Notes: a model not told the origin generated them from the letters alone. Counted from the stretch's first letter, positions 24,759 through 34,490 are shown. The stretch: DNA of 64,000 bases from Paenibacillus sp. H1-7 (GCF_022354825.1 NZ_CP031168.1:7492501-7556500); one strand, 5' to 3'. Made by a program: numbers and translations.

Positions 24759-26237
24759 TTAATCAAATAATATGCTTATCACTCTGCCGTTTTTGCGGTT
24801 CACTTCTAGCCGGTCGATAGTCGCGGTATGTTCATCATTCTGATCATTTCGGACCAGCTCATAAATATGGATCGTTACGCTTTGAGCATCGGAATGTTCG
24901 ACCACCGTCCGGATAATGGATCCTATGTTATCCTGATTCCGTAAATTGTCGGAAATAGAGGTTGTTTCCTCTGCACCGGTAACGATGTAAAAGGCCTCGG
25001 CCTCCGTCAGTCGAAACTGATCGGGGTCGCCTAGCGTCAGGTCGCCGTTATCGAATCTTTGTATTTGCAGCTCGGTGAATCGATCGGCATATTCTTTATT
25101 CAGAAGCTCATAGATTAATTCCTCGCCTGCAGAAAGAGCCTCAAGCTTTTTGCTGAGATCATGCTTACTGGTACTCGTTATCTCTCCAAGAGGTTCAATA
25201 CTTTGCTTTGCTGTATCGTAAATTGCCAGATTCCCGCTAATGACCTTAGAGCGGTTGAGACTGCTAAGCGATTGAACGAGCAGCACATCTTTCATACCAC
25301 TTAAATGATAAGTGAATACATCGGTAAAGCCATACCGGTACGAATCGGGGATTTGCAAACTAGTAAACAGCTTCGTTAAAAACGGGGCCTCATTACTGCC
25401 TGAATTTTGCAGGTAAAATGTGCCTTTAGGTTCAGCATTAAATCCTCCGAATCCATCCCCCGGGTAATCGATGGTTATAGAATTTTCAGTAAATGTCGCA
25501 GTAACCTGGCTATATTCAGGATTGGAGAACACAATGTCTTTACCGTCCAACGTGAAATCGGATTCCAATTCGCCCATATTGCGGCTAAAGCCGTGTACTA
25601 CGGAAACATGCAGATGATAGCGGTTATCGTCTAGCTTGCTCACTTCAGCCGTACCTGAGTTTAAAGGATTGGACCAAGGATATGAGAACATGCCGGTTAT
25701 AATCGAATCGGTCGAGGCTTGTTCCGCTATCGGAGGCTGAGACCCATCGGGAATTGCCGATATCCGCACCGTTCTCGTATCGGCTTCCCAATCCACCTTT
25801 GCGCCAAGAGACTCTGCAATAAAACGAACAGGTACCATCGTACTTCCGTTCACAATTATGGGTGAAGCGTCGAGAGAGAGCTGCTGCCCGTTAAGAATTG
25901 CCGTCCCGGATCCAATAGTCAGGGATATCACATTCTGATCTTTGCTTGCAGTCACCGTCGAGGTATTGCCGTCCCATGCAACCTGGGCTCCCAGCGCCTC
26001 AAATATGCTCCTGAGCGGTACGAGCGTACTGCCGTTCATGATGACAGGCTGCTGCTCAAGCAGCAATAGATTGCCGTTCACTAGTACGGAAATCACTTCG
26101 ATGGAAGTGCCCGGCTGCGGACTAGACGCTGTCTGATTATCTGAAGCGGCTTCTGCGATAGCTTGCGGGGCCGAACCCCCAGCAGCAGCTATAGCTAACG
26201 CAATCGCCAGCTTCCATGCGGATGCTTTTATCTTCAT
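24759..26237 (-). CDS. Secreted protein with two copper-amine-oxidase-N (stalk) domains
   Basis: The 492-residue protein starts with a signal peptide (WKLAIALAIAAAGGSAPQAI). Two copies of the copper_amine_oxidN1 'stalk' domain follow, each with the pattern VNG...PxIxNGSTLVPLRSIFEALGAQVAWD and VNGSTMVPVRFIAESLGAKV (about residues 50-105 and 110-165). These beta modules are abundant in Paenibacillus secreted proteins and do not imply amine oxidation. The remaining 320 residues are beta-rich with no recognised catalytic site. The product is probably wall- or matrix-associated. The start follows AAGGAGATT with a rather long spacer. Confidence 0.85.
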   Translation of the reverse strand: MKIKASAWKLAIALAIAAAGGSAPQAIAEAASDNQTASSPQPGTSIEVISVLVNGNLLLLEQQPVIMNGSTLVPLRSIFEALGAQVAWDGNTSTVTASKDQNVISLTIGSGTAILNGQQLSLDASPIIVNGSTMVPVRFIAESLGAKVDWEADTRTVRISAIPDGSQPPIAEQASTDSIITGMFSYPWSNPLNSGTAEVSKLDDNRYHLHVSVVHGFSRNMGELESDFTLDGKDIVFSNPEYSQVTATFTENSITIDYPGDGFGGFNAEPKGTFYLQNSGSNEAPFLTKLFTSLQIPDSYRYGFTDVFTYHLSGMKDVLLVQSLSSLNRSKVISGNLAIYDTAKQSIEPLGEITSTSKHDLSKKLEALSAGEELIYELLNKEYADRFTELQIQRFDNGDLTLGDPDQFRLTEAEAFYIVTGAEETTSISDNLRNQDNIGSIIRTVVEHSDAQSVTIHIYELVRNDQNDEHTATIDRLEVNRKNGRVISILFD

Positions 26238-26293
26238 AGTATAAATGGAATCTCCTTATGATTTTAGCCGTTCAATATACCTATTCTTCGCAC

Positions 26294-26821
26294 TTAAAAT
26301 CCTCTATCTTTATTCACAATATATTCATCCGAAGCCAAGATATCCTGAACGATCTCCGACGTTTGTTTCCCTGTTGTGTCATATAGATAATTGTTATTGA
26401 AAGGCAAAGCGTCGAGACGCTGCAGCAAAAATAACGAACGGTCAAGCAGATGAGAATCCCCGCGTTCCCCGAGCCTTTCCTTCAATGTATCTTCGTTTGC
26501 CCGCAGCACGACGTACTTAATTTGAATGGCCGAGTCGGACAGCCGTTCACATATCCGTTCCAAATCATTTTGTAAAATCCACTCGATTACAACATTCAAG
26601 TCGTTACGCAGGAAGCTTTTTGCCAATAAAACCATGTTCTCCCATGTCAGCGAAAAGCGTTGATCCATGGGCAGCTCGCTTCCCGGCAATAACATCTTAT
26701 TTACGTCATCACCCGTAATCAGTGCGGAAGGCTTGAGGCTTTGAGTCAATTCCTTAGCAAGCGTAGATTTGCCGACTCCACTGGTCCCGGAAATGAGATA
26801 AACCACTTTGTCCCCACTCAT
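26294..26821 (-). CDS. P-loop kinase-like protein
   Basis: The 175-residue protein has a Walker A motif ISGTSGVGKSTLAKEL at residues 10-25. A kinase-like layout follows: a DD pair in ITGDDVNK, IEWILQNDLERIC, and a lid-like region RANEDTLKERLGERGD. This fits small-molecule or nucleoside kinases of the AAA_33/zeta-toxin/shikimate kinase type. No antitoxin gene is adjacent. Its ATG follows AGGAGG and lies 35 bp after the ABC permease gene, so it may be co-transcribed with the exporter. The substrate is unknown. Confidence 0.75.
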   Translation of the reverse strand: MSGDKVVYLISGTSGVGKSTLAKELTQSLKPSALITGDDVNKMLLPGSELPMDQRFSLTWENMVLLAKSFLRNDLNVVIEWILQNDLERICERLSDSAIQIKYVVLRANEDTLKERLGERGDSHLLDRSLFLLQRLDALPFNNNYLYDTTGKQTSEIVQDILASDEYIVNKDRGF

Positions 26822-26856
26822 GTTTCGATAAACCTCCTATCCTGCTGTAACTATCG

Positions 26857-27957
26857 TTACTCCCATTTGAAGGTCAGGCTGGCGATGACGAAGGCTACAA
26901 CCATCCAGCCGCCAAGCAGCGCGGCTTCGCGCCACACATCGCCAAGCGTGGCTCCAACGTTCATGATTTGGCGCAGAGCCGTGGACAGATGCGATATCGG
27001 AAGCAAATTGACTACAGGCTGAAGCCAGTCAGGCATGTTCTTGATCGGAAAGAAGACGCCGCCCAGAAAAAGCAGCGGAAACGAGATGAAGCCGGCGATC
27101 GGGCCGGCGCTTTCCGGCGTTTTGGCGAGCGCGGCGACGATAAAGCCGATCGACATGAAGGTCAGCGTCCCGATCACGACGAAGAAGAGCAGAAGCAGCC
27201 AGGAACCGTTCACCTGGGTTCCGAAAATCAGGCTGCCGATCAGCAGCACGATGAGCGCCTGCGCACCGTTCAATAGCAGCCGGGCTGTGATTTGTGCGGC
27301 AATGAAGCTCCGCGGCTGAAGCGGCGTGCTTTGGAGGCGCCTGAGAATCCCCCGCTCGCGCCAAGAGGCGATTTGACCGGCGACGCCGTTCAAATTGTTA
27401 TTCATAATCATCATGGCGACGATCCCCGGTACGAGGAAATCGATATACTTCAGATTAAAGGATTGAATCCCTTGAGGCTGAACCGTGATGACCGGGTTGT
27501 AGCCGACAATCTGCTTGCTGATGCCATCGGCGATCTGTGACATGAGGGGCAGCCCGATCTGATTGGTGGTTTGGCTCATCTCATCGTAATAGACGAGGAG
27601 CTTGGAGCCAGGCATGGAGGCGGATTTCGCATTAACCGCGGCCTCGTAACCTTGCGGAACCGCGACGACAAGCTGCTGGTCGCCCTGCTTCAGCTCCTTC
27701 ATCGCCGCATCGAGATCGCTGCTCTCCGATACTTTCAGTACGGTCAGCTGCTTCATAGACGATAGAAGGGCCTGCGACGCAGCCGTCTGGTCTTGGTCGA
27801 TAACCTTGACGGACAATGTTGTGCTGTCCCCTTTTCCCAAGAACGAGCCTAACATCACCATGAAAAAGATGGGAAATACAAGCGTCCAAAACAATACCTG
27901 CCGATTTCTGCCAAAAAGCCGCAGCTGGGCTAAAGTCAATTGACGATATGCTTTCAT
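26857..27957 (-). CDS. ABC-2 type transporter permease
   Basis: The 366-residue permease has the ABC2_membrane layout. An N-terminal helix (VLFWTLVFPIFFMVMLGSFLG) is followed by a large outside loop (about 45-175), then five C-terminal helices (including IVAMMIMNNNLNGVAG, ALIVLLIGSLIFG, LLLFFVVIGTLTFMSIGFIV, LGGVFFPIKNMP and AALLGGWMVVAFVIASLTF). Its ATG overlaps the stop of the ATPase gene as ATGA, so the two are translationally coupled. This type exports drugs, lipids or peptides rather than importing nutrients. Confidence 0.93.
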   Translation of the reverse strand: MKAYRQLTLAQLRLFGRNRQVLFWTLVFPIFFMVMLGSFLGKGDSTTLSVKVIDQDQTAASQALLSSMKQLTVLKVSESSDLDAAMKELKQGDQQLVVAVPQGYEAAVNAKSASMPGSKLLVYYDEMSQTTNQIGLPLMSQIADGISKQIVGYNPVITVQPQGIQSFNLKYIDFLVPGIVAMMIMNNNLNGVAGQIASWRERGILRRLQSTPLQPRSFIAAQITARLLLNGAQALIVLLIGSLIFGTQVNGSWLLLLFFVVIGTLTFMSIGFIVAALAKTPESAGPIAGFISFPLLFLGGVFFPIKNMPDWLQPVVNLLPISHLSTALRQIMNVGATLGDVWREAALLGGWMVVAFVIASLTFKWE

Positions 27958-28904
27958 TCCTCCCGCAAGCTCCTTCCCGTCATATGGATGAATACGTCCT
28001 CGAGCGTCGCAGTACGCGTCTGAAGATCGGCAACACGGATGTTCCGCTCCGCGGTCTGCTGTACGAATGCAGTCAGCGCATTTTGCAAATGATCCGTGTA
28101 CAGCACGAATGTGTCCTTGCGCTGGTCCACTTGCTTCACGTCAGGCAGTGACTGGACAAGCGTCAGCATCTCCTGCTGGCGTACCTCATCCTCCCGAATC
28201 GGCTCCGGCAAGCGAAATTCAATGGCGCTGTCCGATTGCAGGCTGCGGACGAGATGCTCCGGCGTATCCAGCGCAATGACTTGCCCTTTATCCATCAGAC
28301 AGATGCGATCGCATAGCACATGTGCCTCGTCCATGTAATGCGTGGAGAGCACCACCGTCTTGCCCCGCTCCTTCATGCGGAGCACGATGTCCCACAATGT
28401 CCGCCGGGCTTGAGGATCGAGTCCGGTAGTCGGCTCGTCCAGGAAAACCACCTTCGGGTCGTTCACGAGCGCCAGAGCTATGGCAAGCCGCTGCTTTTGG
28501 CCACCGGATAAGTTTTTGATGCGGTCGTTCATTTTGTCGCGCAATATCATGTCGTCGAGCAGCGGCTCGATCGGCACGGAGCTTGGATAGAAGCTTGCGT
28601 ACATGCGGATAATCTCGTGAACGTGAAGCAGATCGAACAATGACGTCGATTGGAGCTGGACGCCGATGATTTCCTTGACCTTTTTCAGATCCTTTTTCGT
28701 ATCGAAGCCTGCAACAAGCGCTCTCCCTTCGTCCGGCTGCCGCAAACCCTCGATCATTTCCATCGTTGTTGTTTTTCCCGCTCCGTTAGGCCCGAGGAGA
28801 CCGAACACCTCCCCTTCCTGAACGCTGAAATGAATTCCATTTACCGCGGTAAATTTCCCATACCGTTTGACGAGTCCTTCCACTTCTATGATGGCGTTGG
28901 CCAA
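27954..28904 (-). CDS. ABC exporter ATP-binding protein
   Basis: The frame is open far upstream, but the best start is TTG 28904. AAAGGAGG lies eight bases ahead of it, giving a 316-residue protein that begins MANAIIEVEGLVKRYGKFTA. Walker A is GLLGPNGAGKTTTME, the signature is LSGGQKQRLAIALAL, and Walker B is VVFLDEPTTGLDPQARR, followed by the His switch STHYMDEA. The C-terminal 70 residues form the accessory domain usual for DrrA/NatA-like exporters. It pairs with the permease encoded downstream and probably confers drug or antimicrobial resistance. Confidence 0.93.
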   Translation of the reverse strand: MANAIIEVEGLVKRYGKFTAVNGIHFSVQEGEVFGLLGPNGAGKTTTMEMIEGLRQPDEGRALVAGFDTKKDLKKVKEIIGVQLQSTSLFDLLHVHEIIRMYASFYPSSVPIEPLLDDMILRDKMNDRIKNLSGGQKQRLAIALALVNDPKVVFLDEPTTGLDPQARRTLWDIVLRMKERGKTVVLSTHYMDEAHVLCDRICLMDKGQVIALDTPEHLVRSLQSDSAIEFRLPEPIREDEVRQQEMLTLVQSLPDVKQVDQRKDTFVLYTDHLQNALTAFVQQTAERNIRVADLQTRTATLEDVFIHMTGRSLREE

Positions 28905-29193
28905 AGCCGGTTCCTCCTTTACGGCATTCCTGCCGGTTCTTTCTTGCGACGCGATATCGACTGCGGATGAATGCTTCAACTGATTACAAGAATTTCCTTC
29001 CTCTAAAGTTATCATACCATTGTTATGCATGTTCACGGTACTAAGGGCAATCGGTTGGAAGCATGAATGTGAGATTAAGACAAAAAATATGAATTTTCCA
29101 ACAAAAACAACGGATATGTATAAAGAAATTATCATTTGCTTGAACTATACTATTTAGGAATTAAAGGAAAATATGTTCATTTAAGGAGGTTGG

Positions 29194-30507
29194 ATTATTA
29201 TTAATAGAAGATGGACGGGGACCGCAGCAGCTTTCAGTATCTTTGCCTACTTTCTGTCCGGATGCAGCGGGCAACCGGCAACCGATGTAAAAGAGCAGTC
29301 TCAGACGGTAGATTTCAACGCTCCGGTAGAGCTAATATTGACGTCGAGCGGCGGCAATGCTCCGGATTATTTTAATAACGCTTACACGCAATTCCTGCAA
29401 AAGAAATTTCCGAACTGGAAGTTCCAGTATATTCAACGGACGGCCGGAACGACGGCTTCCGAGCTCATTACGGCGGGTACGGCTATCGACATTACGATTG
29501 AAGCCCACACCGGGATCATCGATGGGGTCATTACACCAGGCATTCAATACGACATCAGCGATTTAATCAAGAAGCATAATATTGATCTGAGCCGCTTCGA
29601 GCCGGTCACGATTGACGCCATGAAATCGATGGCGGGAGGCCAACTTTGGGGATTGCCCATCAGCATGCTGTCGTTAGTCACTTTTTACAACAAAGACATT
29701 TACGATAAGTTCGGCGTGCCCTACCCGAAAGACGGCATGACATGGAACGAATTGGCGGACTTGACCCGGCCTCTGAACAAGCTCGAAGACGGGACGCAAT
29801 ATTTGGGGCTTGTCGGCAACACGGGGCATATGACGCTGATGAACAACTTCTCCCTTCCCTACGTAGACCCCAAAGAAGGCAAATCGACCTTAAACAACGA
29901 GAAATGGAAGATCGTGATGGAGTCGGTGTTCAAAGGCGAAGCCCAGGATCCCGGCTTTCAAAACTACGTGAGAGAGAACAAAAACAAAATGCCGGGCAAA
30001 GACGAGTTCACCAAAAAAAGAAATCTGGCCACTTACGTGTACTTCTCGGAGCTTGCGACCGACGCGAATATGAAGGGTATCAATTTCGACATCGTATCCT
30101 CACCGACATACAAAGAACTTCCGAATGTAGGAGCGCAGCCTATTCCCACCTATGCGATTCTTGCGAAAACGAGCCGGCATAAGGAGGAAGCGATGGAGGT
30201 CATCAAATATTTGAGCTCCGACGAATATCAGCTTGAGCGCGCGAAGCTCGGCTTTATTACACCGCTGAAAAACCCGGAAGTGCGGAAGGCGATGGGAAGC
30301 GGCTATGACCAGAAGCTGAACTGGAACGCCGTATTTTACAATCCTTTCGCTGCCGTGCCTGCCAAGGGCTCCTTTGAGAACATAGGGGAAAAACCGCTGG
30401 TCAGCCTCGTCCCCGATTATATTTTGGGCAATAAAGATTTGAATACGGTCATGAGAGAAGCCGAGGAAACCGCGAACAAAGCGATTGAGGCGGAGAAGAG
30501 GAAATAG
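29194..30507 (+). CDS. Orphan extracellular solute-binding lipoprotein, apparent ATT start
   Basis: The coding frame clearly includes the lipoprotein signal INRRWTGTAAAFSIFAYFLS followed by the lipobox Cys (YFLSGCSG). It then runs through a family 1 solute-binding protein (FYNKDIYDKFGVPYPKDGMT, LAKTSRHKEEAMEVIKYLSS). In this frame there is a stop at 29182 within the ribosome binding region and no ATG, GTG or TTG before the lipobox. Three ATT codons (29194-29202) follow AAGGAGGTTGG at correct spacing. I place the start at the first ATT. An alternative is a one-base indel after the TTG at 29190. The protein (437 aa) is similar in several segments to the binding protein at 50919-52229. No permease genes are adjacent. 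Confidence 0.82.
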   Translation: MIINRRWTGTAAAFSIFAYFLSGCSGQPATDVKEQSQTVDFNAPVELILTSSGGNAPDYFNNAYTQFLQKKFPNWKFQYIQRTAGTTASELITAGTAIDITIEAHTGIIDGVITPGIQYDISDLIKKHNIDLSRFEPVTIDAMKSMAGGQLWGLPISMLSLVTFYNKDIYDKFGVPYPKDGMTWNELADLTRPLNKLEDGTQYLGLVGNTGHMTLMNNFSLPYVDPKEGKSTLNNEKWKIVMESVFKGEAQDPGFQNYVRENKNKMPGKDEFTKKRNLATYVYFSELATDANMKGINFDIVSSPTYKELPNVGAQPIPTYAILAKTSRHKEEAMEVIKYLSSDEYQLERAKLGFITPLKNPEVRKAMGSGYDQKLNWNAVFYNPFAAVPAKGSFENIGEKPLVSLVPDYILGNKDLNTVMREAEETANKAIEAEKRK

Positions 30508-30520
30508 CTGTTGTAATCAC

Positions 30521-30561
30521 CATGCGGCTGCCGAGATATGCATCCGTGCCGCAGCCGCATG
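30521..30561 (+). terminator. Hairpin terminator after the binding-protein gene
   Basis: CATGCGGCTGC (30521-30531) pairs perfectly with GCAGCCGCATG (30551-30561), followed by GGTTGTATCTT. Confidence 0.65.
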
Positions 30562-30598
30562 GGTTGTATCTTAAGCTGCCGTCGGTTATGCCCCTGCT

Positions 30599-32032
30599 CT
30601 ATTCCTTCAATCGAATCCAGCTGTCATAATCGTGGATCGCCCAGCCTGAGAAGGAAGAACGCTTGTGAAGCAAGCTGGTCAACTTGTCCAGCTCCTGCAT
30701 CATAACAGCTTGTCCCTTAGTGAAAAAGGTGATGGGCCCTTCGCTGCTCGGATTCGTTTCGACGGCGATAATAACGGATTTGCCGTTCCGTTCCGCTTGA
30801 TCCAGCTCGGTCATAATACTGGAGAAGATGTCCTCCGACGTATCGCGATAAGCCATCAAGGTTGTTTGGTCCAACTGGCGGATCATCCATTCAGACAACG
30901 TGGTTCGCCCGCCTTGCCCATCCGGCACGTTATATTGCTCTAGCCAGCTCGGCAGAGCCGCTCCGGTGATCAAATCAGGGGAGTCCGCTCTAGTTTGCTG
31001 CACAAAACCGCTAATCGTGTCTCTCCAATTCCCAAGCAGCGCATCGCTTTGTTGGGACCAGCTCGGCATGGTGAACGGCTCGATGTCGAGCTGAATCCCC
31101 TTGAAACGGGCATCGGGTTTGACACCGGCATTGTATGTTTTCACCCAATCGATCATTTTGTACATTTTCGCCTGGTTGTCGGGCAGGATCCAATTCGGCG
31201 CTCCGCCCATAGCATGAACGTCCATACCGTTCCTTCCCGCTTCCCGGATAAAATCGGCGTATTGTCCGGTCGGAACATCCACGTCCACTTGTAAAAATAT
31301 GAGATTGATCTGATATTGCTTCAGATACTGCAGCACCTCGGATTGGTTCTGCAGAAAGCTACCTGTATTCCATACATAAGTTGCCTTTTTCTGTGCGCTG
31401 TCTGCAGTAACCGCAGCAGACATCTCTTTCAACGCCAAATCGAGCAGTGCCGCCATTTCCTGCCGGGTCATCGTATCGTGGGGCCTGTACGACCACACGC
31501 CGGCGGCCTGGCTGACGTCCGGGCCAAACCAGCGGTGACCGATGACGGAATGGACTGCTTCCAGTGCCCAAGCTTGGGGCTTGTCGGTGAAAGCGACCTC
31601 CGGACCCACGGTCAGGCCGCGACTCTTTGCATATCTCCATACCATAGAGGCGGCTTCTTCACGTCGAACCGGTTGATCCGGAGAGAAGGAGGCTGCTGCT
31701 GTCCCTTCGACGATCCCAGCCTGAGCGGCCGCACGAATGTAGGTCTCTGCCCAGTGACCGCGGGTATCGGAAAAAGCGCTTGTTCCGCCTGGATCTTTCA
31801 GGCCGAAAGCAGATGCTGCGAATTTGGCGAATTGAGCGCGAGTCAACGTTTGTTCAGGCCCATATTGGCCCAGTGTAATACCGTCGGTGACTCCGAGCGC
31901 TTTTAAGTCTTCTATATATGCATGATAAGGACTTGTCTCCGGTACGTCCGTAAAGCTTGCGGCAAAGGCAGGATGAGCGGCCATGGAGCAGATAACGAAA
32001 GCAGCTAACAGCAGGAATGGCGTTTTTCTCAT
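30599..32032 (-). CDS. S-layer-homology protein with a TIM-barrel-like hydrolase domain
   Basis: The ATG at 32032 follows TTGGAGGGA and starts a signal peptide (MRKTPFLLLAAFVICSMAA); the frame is open upstream but without signals. Three SLH repeats occupy about residues 25-215 (FTDVPETSPYHAYIEDLKAL, FSDTRGHWAETYIRAAAQAG and FTDKPQAWALEAVHSVIGHR), anchoring the protein to wall polymer. The C-terminal 260 residues look like a glycosidase-type barrel: VDVDVPTGQYADFIREAGRN, then FKGIQLDIEPFTMPSW, a DxE pair at the end of a strand as in GH18-like or DUF4855-like barrels, then TTLMAYRDT and VIIAVETN. I infer a wall- or polysaccharide-active surface enzyme. Catalysis is not proven. Confidence 0.82.
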   Translation of the reverse strand: MRKTPFLLLAAFVICSMAAHPAFAASFTDVPETSPYHAYIEDLKALGVTDGITLGQYGPEQTLTRAQFAKFAASAFGLKDPGGTSAFSDTRGHWAETYIRAAAQAGIVEGTAAASFSPDQPVRREEAASMVWRYAKSRGLTVGPEVAFTDKPQAWALEAVHSVIGHRWFGPDVSQAAGVWSYRPHDTMTRQEMAALLDLALKEMSAAVTADSAQKKATYVWNTGSFLQNQSEVLQYLKQYQINLIFLQVDVDVPTGQYADFIREAGRNGMDVHAMGGAPNWILPDNQAKMYKMIDWVKTYNAGVKPDARFKGIQLDIEPFTMPSWSQQSDALLGNWRDTISGFVQQTRADSPDLITGAALPSWLEQYNVPDGQGGRTTLSEWMIRQLDQTTLMAYRDTSEDIFSSIMTELDQAERNGKSVIIAVETNPSSEGPITFFTKGQAVMMQELDKLTSLLHKRSSFSGWAIHDYDSWIRLKE

Positions 32033-32268
32033 TGAGTGTGAATCCCTCCAAGCGATGAAACCCGTTTTAATACTTTTCGAAATCAGCAGCAGACATGGGT
32101 CGGTCCGATTTATAAATGTCATGGAGCAGAAGCCTTCATGCTTCATGATGAATTTTTTCTAAAAAAAGATTACTAGATTACCTTATCCGGCAGCATATTT
32201 GTTATATTTAAAGCAGCTGTTAGTTCAACGAGTTATGTACACCAAATATCATTGGGTGGTGAACATGG

Positions 32269-34401
32269 ATGCAATCTGGAGATCAAAAGTATTTTTCAGA
32301 CGAGGTGCTGCCTGTTTTGGAGGCCGTGGCCAATCGGATGATTCCGGAAGACACATGGCCATCGGCAGCCGATGGAGGGGTCTTGGAATATCTAAACCGT
32401 CACGCAGGCGAGGATCGCGCAACCTGGTTGGATTTGATCGTACCGGGACTTCGCGCAATGGACGCAATTGCAAGCGCTTTATATCTTCAGCCATTTACGA
32501 AGCTTTCAGAGAACAAGCAGGACGAATTGTTACGTGACTTGGAGCATGATCGTGTAAGTGACTTTCCCGTTTCGCAGAGGCTTTTTTTCACCACTCTATT
32601 GAGCTTGGTTGTTGAAGGTTACTATGGAAGTCCGGATGCTGGAGGGAACCGCGAGGGTACATCGTGGAGCATGATCGGTTTTCGGCCTGGCCCCATCTCC
32701 GGTCCCCATGAGCCTGTCATGGAAACCGATCTGCAGCAGCAGAACTTCAATCAACTCCGTGACCGGTACGATGCTATCATTGTGGGGGCAGGTGCGGGAG
32801 GCTCGGTAGCGGCGGCGGTACTGGCCGAATCCGGGCTTCAAGTGCTTGTCGTCGAGCGCGGGAGCTGGCTGCAATACAATGAAATAGGCCGCGATCATGC
32901 GCGCAATCATCGCTTTAGCAAATACGGTCATAACACAGGACCTGCGTTGGAAGGCCATCCTCGCACGATTCTTCTGGCCACTGGAGACGAGCGGATTACA
33001 GCACCATTTGAAGGAGACTATCATAATAACGCGATGACGGTGGGCGGAGGTACACGTATTTACGGGGCGCAAGCGTGGCGATTTCATTCGGATGACTTTC
33101 GTATGGCTACTCGTTACGGGATTCCGGAAGGCAGCTCACTCAGTGATTGGCCGATCAGCTACGATGAACTCGAACCTTATTATGAACGGGCGGAGTGGGA
33201 GGTCGGCGTTTCTGGTGACGGTAACGCTCACCCTGGACGCGGGAACCGGCGGCTCCCTTATCCAATGCCGGCGATACCGAGGACACTGGAAGCAGAGCGC
33301 CTGGCTCAAGCGGCTTCAAAATTGGGATGGGATGCGGGACCTGTTCCTCTTCTCATCAACTCGGTTGAACGTAACGGCCGTCCAGCCTGTGGGCGATGCG
33401 GCCAATGTGTCGGATTTGCTTGTCCGACCGATAGCAAGAATGGCGGTCACAATACCATGCTGTTGAGGGCCATCGAATCCGGCAACTGTGACCTCCTATG
33501 CGACACCATGGTGGAGTACATCGACACCGAATCAGGGAAGCACGCCACCGGGGTTCGCCTGGTGACGGAGGTGTCCGGCTCAATCCAGCGTAGACAAGTG
33601 CACGCAGAGCACGTGGTGATTGCAGCCGGAGCTATCGAAAGCGCGCGCCTGCTCCTCCATTCTGCAAGCGATGCAGAACCATACGGTATAGGCAATCGAA
33701 ACGGCCAAGTAGGAAGAAACCTTCAGGGGCACGTCTATACCGGTGCCTATGGTCTCTTCGATGATCCGGTTCAGGACGGTCTCGGGCCTGGAGTCAGCAT
33801 TGCTACCTGCCGCTTTGCACATGGTAACGGCGGCGGGATTATCGGCGGCGGGATGCTTGCCAACGAGTTCACGCGGCTGCCGCTTATTCACTGGAATCGT
33901 GCGCTTGAGCCGGATGCCGCTCGCTGGGGAATGGCAGGCAAAGAAATCATGCGCGAGAGCTACTTGCGCACTAGCCATGTTCAGGGGCCGATCCAGGATA
34001 TCCCGACCCCCGAGTCCCGAGTGCGGCTCTCCCCGACGGTCAAAGACCGTTTCGGAATCCCCGTGGCCCAGCTGTCGGGAAAGGTGCATCCCGAATCCCT
34101 TCGAGCTGCAGCCATGCTAGGGGAGCAAGCGGAGACCTGGCTCTGGGCTGCAGGGGCACGCAAGGTTTGGCGAACTCGGCCGGGCGGCGGACTCAGCGGC
34201 GGGCAGCATCAAGCAGGGACACTGCGCATGGGCAGCGACCCTTCAACCTCCGTCACCGACCCTTATGGCCGTGTACACGGATACGATAATCTCTGGGTAA
34301 GCGACGGCTCCGTGCATGTGACCAATGGCGGGGTTAACCCGGTGCTGACGATTCTTTCCTTGGCTTTCCGCACGGCAGAAAACCTGGTGAAACAAGCTTA
34401 G
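32269..34401 (+). CDS. GMC oxidoreductase fused to a gluconate 2-dehydrogenase subunit 3 domain
   Basis: The 710-residue protein joins two domains that are usually separate chains. Residues 8-140 resemble the small subunit 3 of membrane gluconate/sorbitol dehydrogenases (VLEAVANRMIPEDTWPSA). From 167 on it is a GMC flavoprotein with the FAD motif DAIIVGAGAGGSVAAAVLAE (168-187). A cysteine-rich CGRCGQCVGFACPTD follows near 370, then the C-terminal GMC segment TLRMGSDPSTSVTDPYGRVH and NPVLTILSLAFRTAENL. No Tat signal is visible, unlike many subunit 3 proteins, so it may act in the cytoplasm. It should oxidise a sugar or sugar acid. The start ATG follows GGGTGGTG. Confidence 0.9.
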   Translation: MQSGDQKYFSDEVLPVLEAVANRMIPEDTWPSAADGGVLEYLNRHAGEDRATWLDLIVPGLRAMDAIASALYLQPFTKLSENKQDELLRDLEHDRVSDFPVSQRLFFTTLLSLVVEGYYGSPDAGGNREGTSWSMIGFRPGPISGPHEPVMETDLQQQNFNQLRDRYDAIIVGAGAGGSVAAAVLAESGLQVLVVERGSWLQYNEIGRDHARNHRFSKYGHNTGPALEGHPRTILLATGDERITAPFEGDYHNNAMTVGGGTRIYGAQAWRFHSDDFRMATRYGIPEGSSLSDWPISYDELEPYYERAEWEVGVSGDGNAHPGRGNRRLPYPMPAIPRTLEAERLAQAASKLGWDAGPVPLLINSVERNGRPACGRCGQCVGFACPTDSKNGGHNTMLLRAIESGNCDLLCDTMVEYIDTESGKHATGVRLVTEVSGSIQRRQVHAEHVVIAAGAIESARLLLHSASDAEPYGIGNRNGQVGRNLQGHVYTGAYGLFDDPVQDGLGPGVSIATCRFAHGNGGGIIGGGMLANEFTRLPLIHWNRALEPDAARWGMAGKEIMRESYLRTSHVQGPIQDIPTPESRVRLSPTVKDRFGIPVAQLSGKVHPESLRAAAMLGEQAETWLWAAGARKVWRTRPGGGLSGGQHQAGTLRMGSDPSTSVTDPYGRVHGYDNLWVSDGSVHVTNGGVNPVLTILSLAFRTAENLVKQA

Positions 34402-34490
34402 CGAGAACAAATCTATCTGCTTTTTGTGACTATAATGCAGCACAGCCCTGATGCGTCAGTCATGATTAGCTTTTATAAAAAATCCCGAGT

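Noticed and set aside
28905..29135. N-terminal extension of the ABC ATPase gene
   Set aside because: No homology-like sequence or ribosome binding site supports it. TTG 28904 has AAAGGAGG at eight bases.
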